A stretch of 64,000 nt of DNA from an uncultured Allosphingosinicella sp. (GCA_934539295.1 CAKTCN010000006.1:1-64000); one strand, 5' to 3'. Shown: positions 44,472 through 53,811, counted from the stretch's first letter. Notes: generated from the letters alone by a model not told the origin. Translations and numbers: made by a program.

Positions 44472-45268
44472 GCACAAGCAAGGGCACCTTGATCGTCATC
44501 GGCGGTCACGAGGATCGCGATCCAAACGGGAAGCGCGTGATCCTGAAGGAAGTGGCGCGGCGGGTGAACGGCGGCAAGCTGGTCCTGGCCACCATCGCCA
44601 GCCACCAGCCCGATGGCTATTTCGACGAATATCGGGCAGCCTTTGCCGATCTCGGCATCGGCGAGCTGGTCGAACTCTATGTCGAGGATCGTGGCGAGGC
44701 GGCGGATCAGGAAAAGCTGGCAGTGCTCGACGACGCGGCCGGCATCTTCTTCTCGGGCGGCGACCAGCTGCGCATCACCAGCCAGATCGGCGACACGGCG
44801 ATCGAGAGCCGGGTACGCGCCCTGTACGAACGCGGCGGCGTGATCGCGGGCACCTCCGCCGGCGCGTCGGTGATGAGCGAAACCATGCTGGTCAAGGGCA
44901 CCAGCAAGGAGACGCACCGCATCGGCGACCTTCACATGGCGCCCGGCCTCGGCCTTATCGGCAACGTCATCATCGACCAGCATTTCGCCGAACGCGGCCG
45001 GTTCGGCCGGCTGCTGGGCGCGGTGGCGCACAATCCGCGCGTGCTGGGGATCGGCATTGACGAGGATACGGCGGCAGTGATCGACAGCGGCACCATGAAT
45101 GTGATCGGCGACGGGGCGGTCTATGTGGTGGACGCCACCTGCGCCACTTACTCCAACGTGGCGGAGGCGCGGTCGGACGTGACGCTGGAGATGCACGACG
45201 TGCGCGTCCACGTCCTTGCGCAAGGCGGTGGGTTCGACCTGGAGGGGCGCAGGCCGCTGAATAGATAG
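44468..45268 (+). CDS. cphB: Cyanophycinase
   Basis: 266 residues from a GTG overlapping the previous stop (GTGA). Peptidase S51 family: nucleophile S130 in AGTSAGASVMS, H172 in DQHFAERGR and GGDQ (98-100), matching the Ser-His pair of characterised CphB with an offset of two. No signal peptide, so the enzyme is intracellular and degrades endogenous cyanophycin to beta-Asp-Arg. The adjoining isoaspartyl peptidase completes mobilisation. Confidence 0.95.
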   Translation: MSTSKGTLIVIGGHEDRDPNGKRVILKEVARRVNGGKLVLATIASHQPDGYFDEYRAAFADLGIGELVELYVEDRGEAADQEKLAVLDDAAGIFFSGGDQLRITSQIGDTAIESRVRALYERGGVIAGTSAGASVMSETMLVKGTSKETHRIGDLHMAPGLGLIGNVIIDQHFAERGRFGRLLGAVAHNPRVLGIGIDEDTAAVIDSGTMNVIGDGAVYVVDATCATYSNVAEARSDVTLEMHDVRVHVLAQGGGFDLEGRRPLNR

Positions 45269-45322
45269 GCGCTCACCTGCCCCTCCGCGTTGGGATGAGA
45301 AGCGCAGGGCAAGTGCGTGAGT

Positions 45323-46213
45323 TCAGCCGGATAGGTGCGCGATGATCGCGCTGGCGATCCTGTCCGGTTCCTCGAGATGCAGCCAGTGGGTCGTGCCTGC
45401 AATCACCTCCAGGCGGGCATCGTCGCACAGGTTCACGCTTGCTTCGGCAAGGTGAAGCTCCAGCGCGCCGTCATGCTCACCCCACAACACCAGTGTCGGC
45501 GCGGTGATGCGCGGCGGAAGGGAAGTCTTCTCCCGCCGGCCGAGCGCGCGGTAATAATTGAGCATGGCGGTCAGCGATCCAGGCTGGTGCGACCAGGCCT
45601 CGACATAGCGGTCGAGGTCGCCCGGCGCGAACGCATCCTTGCGCGCGGTCTTTTCCATCATGGCGCGCAGACCCGCATGGTCGAAGCTGCCGAGCATCGC
45701 CTCCGGCGCCCAGGGCAATTGGAAGAACATGGCATAGGTGCTGCGCAGCACCTGCGTCGGATGCTTGAGCGCCTGTGGTCCCCACACGTCGGGATGCGGC
45801 GCATCCATCACCACCAGCCGGTCGATTCGCTCGGCGTGGCGCACCGCCGTCCACCAGGCCACCAGCCCGCCCCAATCATGCGCGACGAGGTGAAAGCGTC
45901 CGATGCCGAGCGCGTCGGCTATGCCCGCGACATCGTTCGCCAGCACGTCGATTCGATAGGCGTCGACGCCCTCCACGACCTCGCTGAGATTGTAGCCGCG
46001 CATGTCCGGCACGATCACGTGAAAGCCCGCAGCGGCGAGCGGACCGATCTGTTTGCGCCATGCCCACCAGAATTCCGGAAAGCCGTGGAGCAGGATGAGC
46101 GGTGGTCCATCGGCAGGGCCCGCTTCCACCACATGCAGCCGGACGCCATTCGCCGTGACGAAGCGCTCGGTCCAGCCGGGCGCAAGCAGCTCGGCTCGGG
46201 AGGAATCTGTCAT
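45323..46213 (-). CDS. Epoxide hydrolase-like alpha/beta-hydrolase
   Basis: 296 residues from the ATG with AAGGAG six bases upstream. HGFPEFWWAW (oxyanion hole H43-G44), nucleophile D113 in AHDWGGLVAW, and His in TTHWLHLEEPDR define the Asp-nucleophile group of epoxide hydrolases and haloalkane dehalogenases. A lid-domain LNYYRALGR offers a candidate ring-opening Tyr, favouring epoxide hydrolase. Substrate unknown. It stands alone between the cyanophycin operon and the DUF2243 gene. Confidence 0.85.
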   Translation of the reverse strand: MTDSSRAELLAPGWTERFVTANGVRLHVVEAGPADGPPLILLHGFPEFWWAWRKQIGPLAAAGFHVIVPDMRGYNLSEVVEGVDAYRIDVLANDVAGIADALGIGRFHLVAHDWGGLVAWWTAVRHAERIDRLVVMDAPHPDVWGPQALKHPTQVLRSTYAMFFQLPWAPEAMLGSFDHAGLRAMMEKTARKDAFAPGDLDRYVEAWSHQPGSLTAMLNYYRALGRREKTSLPPRITAPTLVLWGEHDGALELHLAEASVNLCDDARLEVIAGTTHWLHLEEPDRIASAIIAHLSG

Positions 46214-46366
46214 GCATTCTCCTTTTCGTCGGCTCTGCAACGAAGCTGCCCCTCCTCCGATCCGGACACGGAAACAGATCGTGATAATCTGGGTCAGGAT
46301 CGGCACCGACACGGGAACGGCCGCGTGCGGCGCGCGCTTCTCCCATGAACGATGTGGGAGCGTGAC

Positions 46367-47131
46367 ATGGATGACGGCCGTAGAAAGCTGGTTTCCGCCA
46401 CCCTGGTGATCGGCATCGGGCTCAGCGGCTTCTTCGACGGCATCATGCTGCACCAGATCCTCCAGTGGCATCATCTGCTGAGCCTGGTTCCCGGCGAAAC
46501 CTACCAGAACATCCGCACGCAGATCCTCGCGGACGGCGCGTTCCACGTGCTCATGTACCTCGTCACCGCCACGGGGCTCGTCATGCTGTGGCGCCGTCGT
46601 CATCTGCTCGGCGCGGCCGGCAGCGGCTGGGTGGTAGGCGGAGGCGGGCTGCTCGGCTTCGGCATCTGGAACGTGCTGGATGTCGGCCTCTTCCACTGGA
46701 TACTCGGCATTCATCGGATCAGGGTGAACGTGCCCGACCCCCTGGCCTATGATCTTGCCTGGCTTGCGGCCCTGGGCATCGTTCCGATGATTATCGGATG
46801 GCTCCTTCTCCGGCACGGCCATTCGGGCCGGCATGGCACCGCCGGGGGTGCAGGTCTGGCGGCGCTTGCCGTGCTGGCGGCAGGTCTCGGCGCCCTGCCC
46901 CAGCGGAACAGCGACACGGCCGTGGCACTTGCCGGCCCCGGCATGACGATGGGCGATGCCTATGCGGCCGTGGTCGGTTCGAACGGGCGGATCCTGTGGG
47001 CCGATGGGGAGTCGGGGCTGATCGCCGTGAAGCTTGATCACGACACGCGGGCAGCTCTGTATCGCGCCGGCGCGATCATGGTCACGCGCTCGCCTGCCTT
47101 GGCGGGCTGCGCCGCCGCCTTCGCGGCCTGA
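46367..47131 (+). CDS. DUF2243 integral membrane protein
   Basis: 254 residues with TGGGAG six bases before the ATG. Four or five hydrophobic helices; the conserved GFFDGIMLHQILQWHHLLS near the N-terminus, ILADGAFHVLMYLV and NVLDVGLFHWILGIHRIRV define DUF2243. The repeated His residues in membrane helices suggest metal or heme contact, but the function is unknown. The C-terminal 70 residues (after AGLGALPQRNSD) look soluble and are probably not part of the core domain. Confidence 0.82.
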   Translation: MDDGRRKLVSATLVIGIGLSGFFDGIMLHQILQWHHLLSLVPGETYQNIRTQILADGAFHVLMYLVTATGLVMLWRRRHLLGAAGSGWVVGGGGLLGFGIWNVLDVGLFHWILGIHRIRVNVPDPLAYDLAWLAALGIVPMIIGWLLLRHGHSGRHGTAGGAGLAALAVLAAGLGALPQRNSDTAVALAGPGMTMGDAYAAVVGSNGRILWADGESGLIAVKLDHDTRAALYRAGAIMVTRSPALAGCAAAFAA

Positions 47132-47998
47132 TCAGCGCACCGACCCGAGCGCGTCCAGCGCAGCGCTGATGTGCGTGCGCACGGTCGGGTCGCGGGTCGT
47201 CTCCAGCATCGCGCTGAGGCTCGCACGCGCGGCGCCGCTGTCACCGTGCAGCAGCTCCAGCCGGGCGCGATCCCACCATCCATGCGCGTTGCCGGGCGCC
47301 ACCACCGTGATCCGGTGAAAGATGGTGAGTGCTCGCGCGTGATTGCCGGCGCGCTCGGCGCGGCTCGCCTGGTTCATCATCAGCCGCACCAGTATGTCGC
47401 GGTTGCGCATGGGCTCGATATGATCGGCCACAGACTCGATCGGGCGACCGAGCGCGACGCTCAGCAGGGAGCGCAATTGCTGCTCATCGACGAAGGCGCC
47501 ATCGTTGAACGGGTCGGTCACCACCGCCTCTTCGCTGCCGACCGCGATCAGGACATGACCGGGCGTGTTGAGCGCATAAGCGGGCCAGCCGATCCGCCGG
47601 GCGATCGCGACATAAAGGATGGCAAGCGACACCGGCAGCCCGCGCCTGCGTTCGATCACGCTGACGAGGTCGGCATTGGCCGGATCGTCATAGGTTTCGC
47701 GGTCACCGCTGAAATCGTAGCGACCGGAGAGAACGGCCGCGAGCACGCGTGCGCGTTCCACATTGCTGCCTGCCGAGCCGGCGCGCATCAACACCGCTTC
47801 GCTGAATTCGCCCAACAGGTCGATGGGATCGGACAGGTCGATGCCCGGATGGTCGAGGGCCGCAATCTCGAGCGCGGCCGTGTCGAGCACGATCGCCTCA
47901 TCATCCAGCAGGCCCAGATGGGCGATGTCGTCGATATGTCCCTCCCCTTGTCGAACAGGATGCGGGGAGGCGGTTCGCAGCCCGCCTCCCCGCGGCAT
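47132..47998 (-). CDS. SirB1 / transglutaminase-like protein with TPR-like tail
   Basis: The conserved region DLVSVIERRRGLPVSLAILYVAIARRIGWPAYALNTPGHVLIAV identifies the SirB1-type transglutaminase-like family, followed by a tetratricopeptide-like tail (ALTIFHRITVVAPGNAHGWWDRARLEL). The ATG at 47998 is the nearest canonical start, but codons 2-13 would form a 12-bp hairpin and encode unlikely residues. A strong ribosome site (GGGGAGG, 47941-47947) stands just before an ATC codon at 47935, from where the sequence DDIAHLGLLDDEAIVLD looks authentic. The true start is therefore probably 47935 with a non-standard codon. Confidence 0.75.
   Translation of the reverse strand: MPRGGGLRTASPHPVRQGEGHIDDIAHLGLLDDEAIVLDTAALEIAALDHPGIDLSDPIDLLGEFSEAVLMRAGSAGSNVERARVLAAVLSGRYDFSGDRETYDDPANADLVSVIERRRGLPVSLAILYVAIARRIGWPAYALNTPGHVLIAVGSEEAVVTDPFNDGAFVDEQQLRSLLSVALGRPIESVADHIEPMRNRDILVRLMMNQASRAERAGNHARALTIFHRITVVAPGNAHGWWDRARLELLHGDSGAARASLSAMLETTRDPTVRTHISAALDALGSVR
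47962..47993. terminator. 12-bp hairpin downstream of the ferritin-like gene
   Basis: GCGGGGAGGCGG pairs perfectly with CCGCCTCCCCGC around an eight-base loop, 14 bases after the stop of the YciF-like gene. There is no T-tract on the minus strand, so it may act as a transcript stabiliser as much as a terminator. Confidence 0.6.
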
Positions 47999-48006
47999 CG
48001 CATGGG

Positions 48007-48546
48007 TCAGGTGCGAGCCGCGAAAGCACCTTCCTGTGCCGACAGGCCGGCATATTTGCGCGTGATCAGCGGCAGGCTGTCGTAAATCCATTCGGCCATG
48101 CTGCGTTCCTCGTTGAGCGTCTGCTCGAGCAAGGGCGCTGCATTTCGGAAGCCGCCATCCTCCGCCAGCACGATCAGCGAACGATAGGCCGCGATTTCGA
48201 AATTCTCGAACGCGTGGTTGGCGAAGCTGTTCTTCAGTATCTCGTCACCCGCAACGCTGTGGCCGATCGCGGCCATGCCGCCGGTGAAGCTCAGCGCCGC
48301 TTCCTTGAGCGCGGACGGGCTGACGTCCAGCCCCTCCATGATCTCGTCCAGGCGCGCAATCTGATTGTGCGTTTCCTCGATATGGCTGCGCAGCCGCTCG
48401 ACCACCTCCGGGTAATTCTCGATCCGTGCGACCTGCGGCTCCATGATGGAGAGCGCCTGCTTCTCGAGTGCGTGGGCGTTCTTGAGGCCGGTGACGAAAA
48501 GCTCGCGCACCCGATCGTTCGTCGTCTGGTCGTAAGTACTTGCCAT
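48007..48546 (-). CDS. YciE/YciF-type ferritin-like protein (DUF892)
   Basis: 179 residues, all helical, of the DUF892 family: RELFVTGLKNAHALEKQALSIM, SHIEETHNQIARLDEIM, NHAFENFEIAAYRSLIVLAE and LLEQTLNEERSMAEWI carry the Glu/His pattern of ferritin-like di-metal bundles. Members are associated with general stress response; the role is not established. AAAGGAGAC precedes the ATG. It is transcribed towards the SirB1-type gene, separated by a hairpin. Confidence 0.88.
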   Translation of the reverse strand: MASTYDQTTNDRVRELFVTGLKNAHALEKQALSIMEPQVARIENYPEVVERLRSHIEETHNQIARLDEIMEGLDVSPSALKEAALSFTGGMAAIGHSVAGDEILKNSFANHAFENFEIAAYRSLIVLAEDGGFRNAAPLLEQTLNEERSMAEWIYDSLPLITRKYAGLSAQEGAFAART

Positions 48547-48694
48547 GAACGGTCTCCTTTCGCGCTTGAACGGCGGACGACGCCCCCATGTTGCACGGGT
48601 CGTCGCTTCTGCAGGGCCTCAGGCCGTATCGCGGCAGGGGTTTACAGGGTCACGCCGCGCGTCCTAGCGACGCCGGACCTTGCCGGAGACATCG

Positions 48695-49951
48695 ATGCGC
48701 GCCTCGTTTGCAGCCCTGCTCACCATCCTCAGCCTGCCTGCAGTAGCAGCGGCGCAGGAAAGCCGGACGCTCGGTACGGCGCCGCAACTGCCTGCGCCAT
48801 ATGCGACGCCTTCGGTCAAAAATATGCCGGCCACCACGCCCTTCCATCCGGGAACCGGACCAAGGGTGGCTGCCGGCATGAAGGCGGGGCGCTTCGCCGA
48901 CGGGCTGAACTCGCCGCGCAACGCCATCGTGCTGCCCAACGGCGACGTGCTGGTCGCCGAGGCGCGGACCGAGCGCAAGAACGAGGACCCGAACTACCGC
49001 GACAAGGGCGCCAATCGCATCCAGCTGCTGCGCGATCAAGATGGCGACGGCGTGGCGGAGGAACGGCACGTGCTGCTCGCCGACCTGCAGCAACCCTATG
49101 GCATGGCGTTGATCGGCGAGCAGCTCTACGTCGCCAATGCCAACGGGGTGTTCTGGACGCCCTACACGCTCGGCACCACCAGCATCGCCGACGATGCGCC
49201 GCGCACCTGGATCACGCGCTTCGATCCGACCGGCTACAACAATCACTGGACGCGCAACCTGCTGGCGAGCCCGGACGGCAAGACACTTTTCATCGCTGTC
49301 GGTTCGGCCAGCAACAACGGCGAATATGGGATGGAGAAGGAGGAACGGCGCGCCGCCATCCTCGCGATCGATCTCGCCACGGGCAAGGAGCGCATCTTTG
49401 CCGCCGGCCTCCGCAATCCCGTCGGCCTGGCGATCGAGCCCACCACCGGCGCATTGTGGACATCGGTCAACGAGCGCGATGAACTCGGCGACGATCTCGT
49501 GCCCGACTACATCACCTCGGTGCAGGATGGCGGCTTCTACGGATGGCCCTACAGCTATTGGGGCAGGACGCCCGATCCCCGCATGAGGGGCGAGCGTCCG
49601 GACCTGGTCGCCCGCGCGATCACGCCGGACTTCGCGGTGGGCGCCCATGCCTCTGCGCTCGGCATCGCGTTCGGTGACCGCACCAGCCTGCCCGCCCGAT
49701 ATCGTTCGGGCGCGTTCGTGGCGCGCCACGGTTCCTGGAACCGCTCCCAGCTCCTCGGCTATGACGTGGTGTTCGTGCCGTTCGAGGGCGGGAAGGCGGT
49801 GGGACCGCTCCAGCCGGTGCTGACCGGTTTCACCGACCAGCCCGGCCACGTCCACGGCCGCCCGCGCGCGCTGGCCGTCGCACGCGACGGCGCCTTGCTG
49901 GTGGTCGACGATACGGGCGGCACGATCTGGCGGGTCGCGGCGGCCGATTGA
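48695..49951 (+). CDS. PQQ-dependent sugar dehydrogenase (L-sorbosone dehydrogenase-like)
   Basis: 418 residues with a signal peptide (FAALLTILSLPAVAAAQ). GGAGAC four bases before the ATG supports this start over a TTG 15 bases upstream. Propeller motifs: LNSPRNAIVLPNGDVLVAEA, QQPYGMALIGEQLYVANANGVF, AAGLRNPVGLAIEP, DGGFYGWPYSYWG, FVARHGSWNRS and GRPRALAVARDGALLVVDD, typical of soluble PQQ glucose/sorbosone dehydrogenases. It oxidises a sugar in the periplasm. PQQ biosynthesis genes are not in the window. Confidence 0.88.
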   Translation: MRASFAALLTILSLPAVAAAQESRTLGTAPQLPAPYATPSVKNMPATTPFHPGTGPRVAAGMKAGRFADGLNSPRNAIVLPNGDVLVAEARTERKNEDPNYRDKGANRIQLLRDQDGDGVAEERHVLLADLQQPYGMALIGEQLYVANANGVFWTPYTLGTTSIADDAPRTWITRFDPTGYNNHWTRNLLASPDGKTLFIAVGSASNNGEYGMEKEERRAAILAIDLATGKERIFAAGLRNPVGLAIEPTTGALWTSVNERDELGDDLVPDYITSVQDGGFYGWPYSYWGRTPDPRMRGERPDLVARAITPDFAVGAHASALGIAFGDRTSLPARYRSGAFVARHGSWNRSQLLGYDVVFVPFEGGKAVGPLQPVLTGFTDQPGHVHGRPRALAVARDGALLVVDDTGGTIWRVAAAD

Positions 49952-49955
49952 GCGC

Positions 49956-50186
49956 GTGAAGGCCAGCGAACTCCGGGACCAGCTCACCGGCCTGCTCGCC
50001 CGCAGGCACGGGGGCACGCGTCGTCGCTGGCGGATCGTGCTCGGGCCGATACGCGTCTACAATCCCGTCACGCATCCGCATTGCAACTGGTCCGCCTCAC
50101 CGTCCGGCAGCCATGACGAGAATGAAGCGGTGGAGCGCCTGCTGGATGATGCAAGACTGACGCACCCGCTGGTGGAAAAGGACTGA
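49956..50186 (+). CDS. Small conserved-looking hypothetical protein
   Basis: 76 residues from a GTG four bases after the dehydrogenase stop. The sequence ELRDQLTGLLARRHG, RRRWRIVLGPIRVY, TRPHCNW-like CNWSASPSGSH and EAVERLLDDARLTHPLV has an amphipathic start and a basic middle. Its spacing suggests translational coupling to the dehydrogenase. I do not recognise a family. Codon pattern fits the neighbours, but shortness keeps confidence moderate. Confidence 0.55.
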   Translation: MKASELRDQLTGLLARRHGGTRRRWRIVLGPIRVYNPVTHPHCNWSASPSGSHDENEAVERLLDDARLTHPLVEKD

Positions 50187-50248
50187 AGCGACCGTCTGCG
50201 GTCGATTCGGCTTGCCGCGGGCGGCCGTCGCCCCCATTTGGGCGCGAT

Positions 50249-51991
50249 ATGACATTCGAGACTCTTCCGCCGGTACTCGGCGAAGCGCTGGCCGCGCGCG
50301 GCTATGCGGAGCCTACGCCCGTGCAGGCGGCCGTGATTACGCCCGACGCGGAAGGCCGCGACCTGATCGTGTCCGCGCAGACCGGGTCGGGCAAGACCGT
50401 GGCGTTCGGCCTCGCCATGGCGGGCGAACTGCTCGGGCCCTCTGGACAGGTCGATATCCTCGGCCTTCCCCTCGCGCTCGTCATTGCGCCGACGCGCGAG
50501 TTGGCGCTGCAGGTCAGCCGCGAGCTGATCTGGCTCTACGGCAAGGCGGGCGCGCGCGTCGCCACCTGCGTCGGCGGCATGGATCCTTCGAAGGAGCGCC
50601 GTGCGCTGCGCGACGGCCCGCAGATCGTGGTCGGAACGCCGGGCCGCTTGCGCGATCACCTGGAGCGCGGCGCGCTCGACCTGTCGATGCTGCGCACGGT
50701 CGTGCTCGACGAGGCGGACGAGATGCTCGACATGGGCTTTCGCGACGATCTCGAGGAAATCCTCGACGCGACGCCCGACGAGCGCCGGACCCTGCTCTTC
50801 TCCGCCACCATGGCGGCGCCGATCGTCAGCCTCGCCAAGCGCTACCAGCGCGATGCGGTCCGCATCTCCACCGTCGGCACCGAGCGCGGGCATGGCGACA
50901 TCACCTACCAGGCGGTGACCGTCTCCCCGGCCGAGATCGAGCATGCGGTCGTCAACCTGCTGCGTTTCCACGAGGCGGACACGGCCATGCTGTTCTGCGC
51001 CACGCGCGAGAATGTGCGCCGCCTGCACGCGACTTTGCAGGAGCGCGGATTCGCGGCCGTGGCCCTGTCGGGCGAGCATTCGCAGTCGGAGCGCAACCAT
51101 GCGCTGCAGGCGCTGCGTGATCGGCGTGCCCGCGTGTGCGTCGCGACCGACGTGGCGGCGCGCGGCATCGACCTGCCGTCGCTGAGCCTGGTCGTCCATG
51201 TCGAAATTCCGCGCGACGCGGAGACTTTGCAGCACCGTTCGGGCCGCACCGGCCGCGCGGGCAAGAAGGGCACGGCCGTGCTGGTCGTCCCCTATCCGCG
51301 CCGTCGCCGGGTCGAATCCATGCTCCGCGGCGCCAAGGTGCAGGCCGAATGGATCGAGGCGCCGACGCCCGAGATGATCCGCCGCAAGGATCGCGAGCGC
51401 CTGCTCGCTACCTTGCTCGAACCCGCCGAATATGACGAGGAGGATCGCGAGCTCGCGGCCCGCCTGCTGGAACAGCGCAGCCCCGAGGATATCGCCGCCG
51501 CCCTGGTCCGCACCTACCGCGCCGCCGTGCCGCAGCCGGAAGAACTGAGCGATGGCGAGCCGCAGCGTCCCGAGCGGCCGGACCACCGTGCCGGCTTCGA
51601 GGACGTGGTCTGGTTCCGCATGGACATCGGCCGCCGCCAGAATGCCGATCCGCGCTGGATTCTGCCCCTGCTCTGCCGCCGCGGGCACATCACCCGCAAC
51701 GAGATCGGCGCGATCCGCATCGGCGCGGCCGAAACCTATTTCCAGGTTCCCCGCGGCATTGCGAACAAGTTTGCGTCGGCGCTGGAGCGCACCGCCGGCC
51801 AGGGCGACGAGGGCGAGATCCGGATCGAGCCTTCGCCCCAGGCGCCGCGTGAGGCCGCGCGCGAAAACCGCCGGAGCGGTCCCCCGCCGCGCGGCCCCGG
51901 CGGTCGCCCGGGTGCGCCCGGCGTCGGCCGCTACAAGGCAACGCGCGCGCCCGGCCCGGGCGGACCCAGGAAGCCGCGCGCGCCGCGTTAA
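50249..51991 (+). CDS. DEAD-box RNA helicase with DbpA-type RNA-binding tail
   Basis: 580 residues. Q motif PTPVQAA, motif I AQTGSGKT, motif Ib TPGR, motif II VLDEADEM, motif III SAT, motif V ATDVAARGIDLP and motif VI HRSGRTGRAG are all present. From about residue 445 a DbpA/CsdA-type RNA-binding domain follows (FRMDIGRRQNADPRWILPLLCRRG), then a Gly/Pro/Arg-rich tail of about 50 residues. It unwinds RNA in ribosome assembly or cold adaptation. A strong hairpin follows the stop. Confidence 0.94.
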   Translation: MTFETLPPVLGEALAARGYAEPTPVQAAVITPDAEGRDLIVSAQTGSGKTVAFGLAMAGELLGPSGQVDILGLPLALVIAPTRELALQVSRELIWLYGKAGARVATCVGGMDPSKERRALRDGPQIVVGTPGRLRDHLERGALDLSMLRTVVLDEADEMLDMGFRDDLEEILDATPDERRTLLFSATMAAPIVSLAKRYQRDAVRISTVGTERGHGDITYQAVTVSPAEIEHAVVNLLRFHEADTAMLFCATRENVRRLHATLQERGFAAVALSGEHSQSERNHALQALRDRRARVCVATDVAARGIDLPSLSLVVHVEIPRDAETLQHRSGRTGRAGKKGTAVLVVPYPRRRRVESMLRGAKVQAEWIEAPTPEMIRRKDRERLLATLLEPAEYDEEDRELAARLLEQRSPEDIAAALVRTYRAAVPQPEELSDGEPQRPERPDHRAGFEDVVWFRMDIGRRQNADPRWILPLLCRRGHITRNEIGAIRIGAAETYFQVPRGIANKFASALERTAGQGDEGEIRIEPSPQAPREAARENRRSGPPPRGPGGRPGAPGVGRYKATRAPGPGGPRKPRAPR

Positions 51992-52012
51992 GTGCCCTTG
52001 GCCCTGACTTTC

Positions 52013-52049
52013 CCCATCACCGTCCGGGCTCGGCCCGGACGGTGATGGG
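52013..52049. terminator. 17-bp perfect hairpin after the helicase gene
   Basis: CCCATCACCGTCCGGGC pairs with its exact complement around a TCG loop, 21 bases after the helicase stop. No T-tract follows; the long perfect stem resembles intergenic palindromic repeats used as transcript ends. Confidence 0.75.
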
Positions 52050-52166
52050 TGGATGGCACGAATTCACAAAGACGCTGGACGGACCGCCTTAATCCTCTAG
52101 TTTCCCGCCCGAACCGCGTGCGCAGCGACGAATGTCGCCGACGCACGCCGGCATGGGGAGGGAATT

Positions 52167-53762
52167 GTGACCAGTCTGTCGCAGATCGATCTGATCGTCG
52201 TCATCGTCTATGCCGTCGGCATCTTCGGTCTGGCGCAGTGGGTGAGCCGCGAGAAAGCGGGCCACGCGAAAGACACGTCCGACTATTTCCTCGCGTCCAA
52301 GTCGCTGCCCTGGTGGGCGATCGGCGCGTCGCTGATTGCGGCCAACATCTCGGCCGAACAGATTGTCGGCATGTCGGGATCGGGCTACGCGATCGGCCTT
52401 GCCATCGCGTCCTACGAGTGGATGGCGGCGCTCACCCTGCTGATCGTCGGCAAATATTTCCTGCCGATCTTCCTGCGCAACGGCATCTACACGATGCCGC
52501 AGTTCCTGGAGCAGCGTTACGGCAAGGTGCTGCCGGTGATCATGGCGGTGTTCTGGCTTGCGCTCTACGTGTTCGTGAACCTGACTTCGATCATCTGGCT
52601 CGGCTCGATCGCCGTCAACAAGGTGGCGGGAGTCAACCAGGATGCGGCGCTGATCGGCCTCGGCCTCTTCGCCCTCCTCTACCAGCTCTATGGCGGCCTC
52701 AAGGCGGTGGCGCTGACCGATATCGTGCAGGTCACGCTTCTCGTGCTCGGCGGCCTCGTCGTTTCCTACCTGACGCTGGACCAGATCGGCGGCGGTCAGG
52801 GCGTGCTCGCCGGCTTTGACGTACTCACGGCGCGGGTGCCCGAGAAGTTCGACATGATCCTCGCGCCCGACCACCCCTTCTACAAGGATCTGCCGGGCCT
52901 GTCCGTCCTGATCGGCGGCATGTGGATCGCGAACCTCAGCTATTGGGGCTTCAACCAGTATATCATCCAGCGTGCGCTCGCCGCCAAGAACCTCGGCGAA
53001 GCGCAGAAGGGCGTGGTGTTCGCGGCCTATCTCAAGCTGCTGATGCCCGTCATCATCGTGCTGCCGGGCATCGCGGCGGTGGTGCTCGCGCCCGACCTCG
53101 CCAAGGCGGACGAGGCCTATCCGACCATGATGCGGCTGCTGCCGACCGGCCTGCTCGGCCTCGTCTTTGCGGCGCTGGTGGCGGCGATCATCGCGTCGAC
53201 GGCGTCCAAGATCAATTCGATCGCCACCATCTTCACGCTCGACCTCTATGCCAAGGCGCGCGGCATCCCGACCCAGGCGGAGCAGGGCACCGGCGAGACC
53301 GGGCACGAGAAGCACCTCGTGCTGATCGGGCGCATCACCGCCGCAGTGTCGATCATCATCGCCATGCTGGTCGCGCGGCCCCTGCTCGGCAAATCGGACC
53401 AGGCGTTCCAGTTCATCCAGGAATTCTCCGGCTTCTTCACGCCGGGCATTACCGTCATCTTCCTGCTCGGCCTGTTCTGGAAGCGCGCGAACGAGGCCGG
53501 GGCGATCGTCGCGGCGGTCGCATCGGTTGTCCTGTCCTACCTGTTCAAGATGTGGGCGCCGGAAATCCCGTTCATGGACCGGATGGGCATCGTGTTCCTG
53601 ATCAGCCTCGCGCTCGCGGTGGTGATCAGCCTGGTACTCAAGGGTCGGGACAGCAACCGTGTCACAATGGATAGCGTCACCTTCCGCACGCCGGCCGTGT
53701 TCAACATCGCCGGCGTCGGCGTCATCCTGATCCTGATCGCGCTCTACGCAACCTGGTGGTGA
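52167..53762 (+). CDS. Sodium:sugar symporter, SSS family (SglT-like)
   Basis: 531 residues from a GTG with GGGAGGG six bases upstream. About 14 helices: DYFLASKSLPWWAIGASLIAANISAEQIVGMSGSGYAIGLA is the classic SSS signature region, followed by YGGLKAVALTDIVQ and LANLSYWGFNQYIIQRALAAKN-type motifs, close to the vSGLT galactose symporter. It probably imports a hexose with Na+. Not tied to the adjacent genes; convergent with a pirin. Confidence 0.9.
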   Translation: MTSLSQIDLIVVIVYAVGIFGLAQWVSREKAGHAKDTSDYFLASKSLPWWAIGASLIAANISAEQIVGMSGSGYAIGLAIASYEWMAALTLLIVGKYFLPIFLRNGIYTMPQFLEQRYGKVLPVIMAVFWLALYVFVNLTSIIWLGSIAVNKVAGVNQDAALIGLGLFALLYQLYGGLKAVALTDIVQVTLLVLGGLVVSYLTLDQIGGGQGVLAGFDVLTARVPEKFDMILAPDHPFYKDLPGLSVLIGGMWIANLSYWGFNQYIIQRALAAKNLGEAQKGVVFAAYLKLLMPVIIVLPGIAAVVLAPDLAKADEAYPTMMRLLPTGLLGLVFAALVAAIIASTASKINSIATIFTLDLYAKARGIPTQAEQGTGETGHEKHLVLIGRITAAVSIIIAMLVARPLLGKSDQAFQFIQEFSGFFTPGITVIFLLGLFWKRANEAGAIVAAVASVVLSYLFKMWAPEIPFMDRMGIVFLISLALAVVISLVLKGRDSNRVTMDSVTFRTPAVFNIAGVGVILILIALYATWW

Positions 53763-53811
53763 TCGCAACGGGCAGGAAAGCCGCACCATGGCCTCCCTGC
53801 CCCCGCGCCTA

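Noticed and set aside
46214-47041. N-terminal extension of the epoxide hydrolase frame to 47041
   Set aside because: The extra residues are antisense to the DUF2243 gene and low complexity; the ATG at 46213 has AAGGAG.
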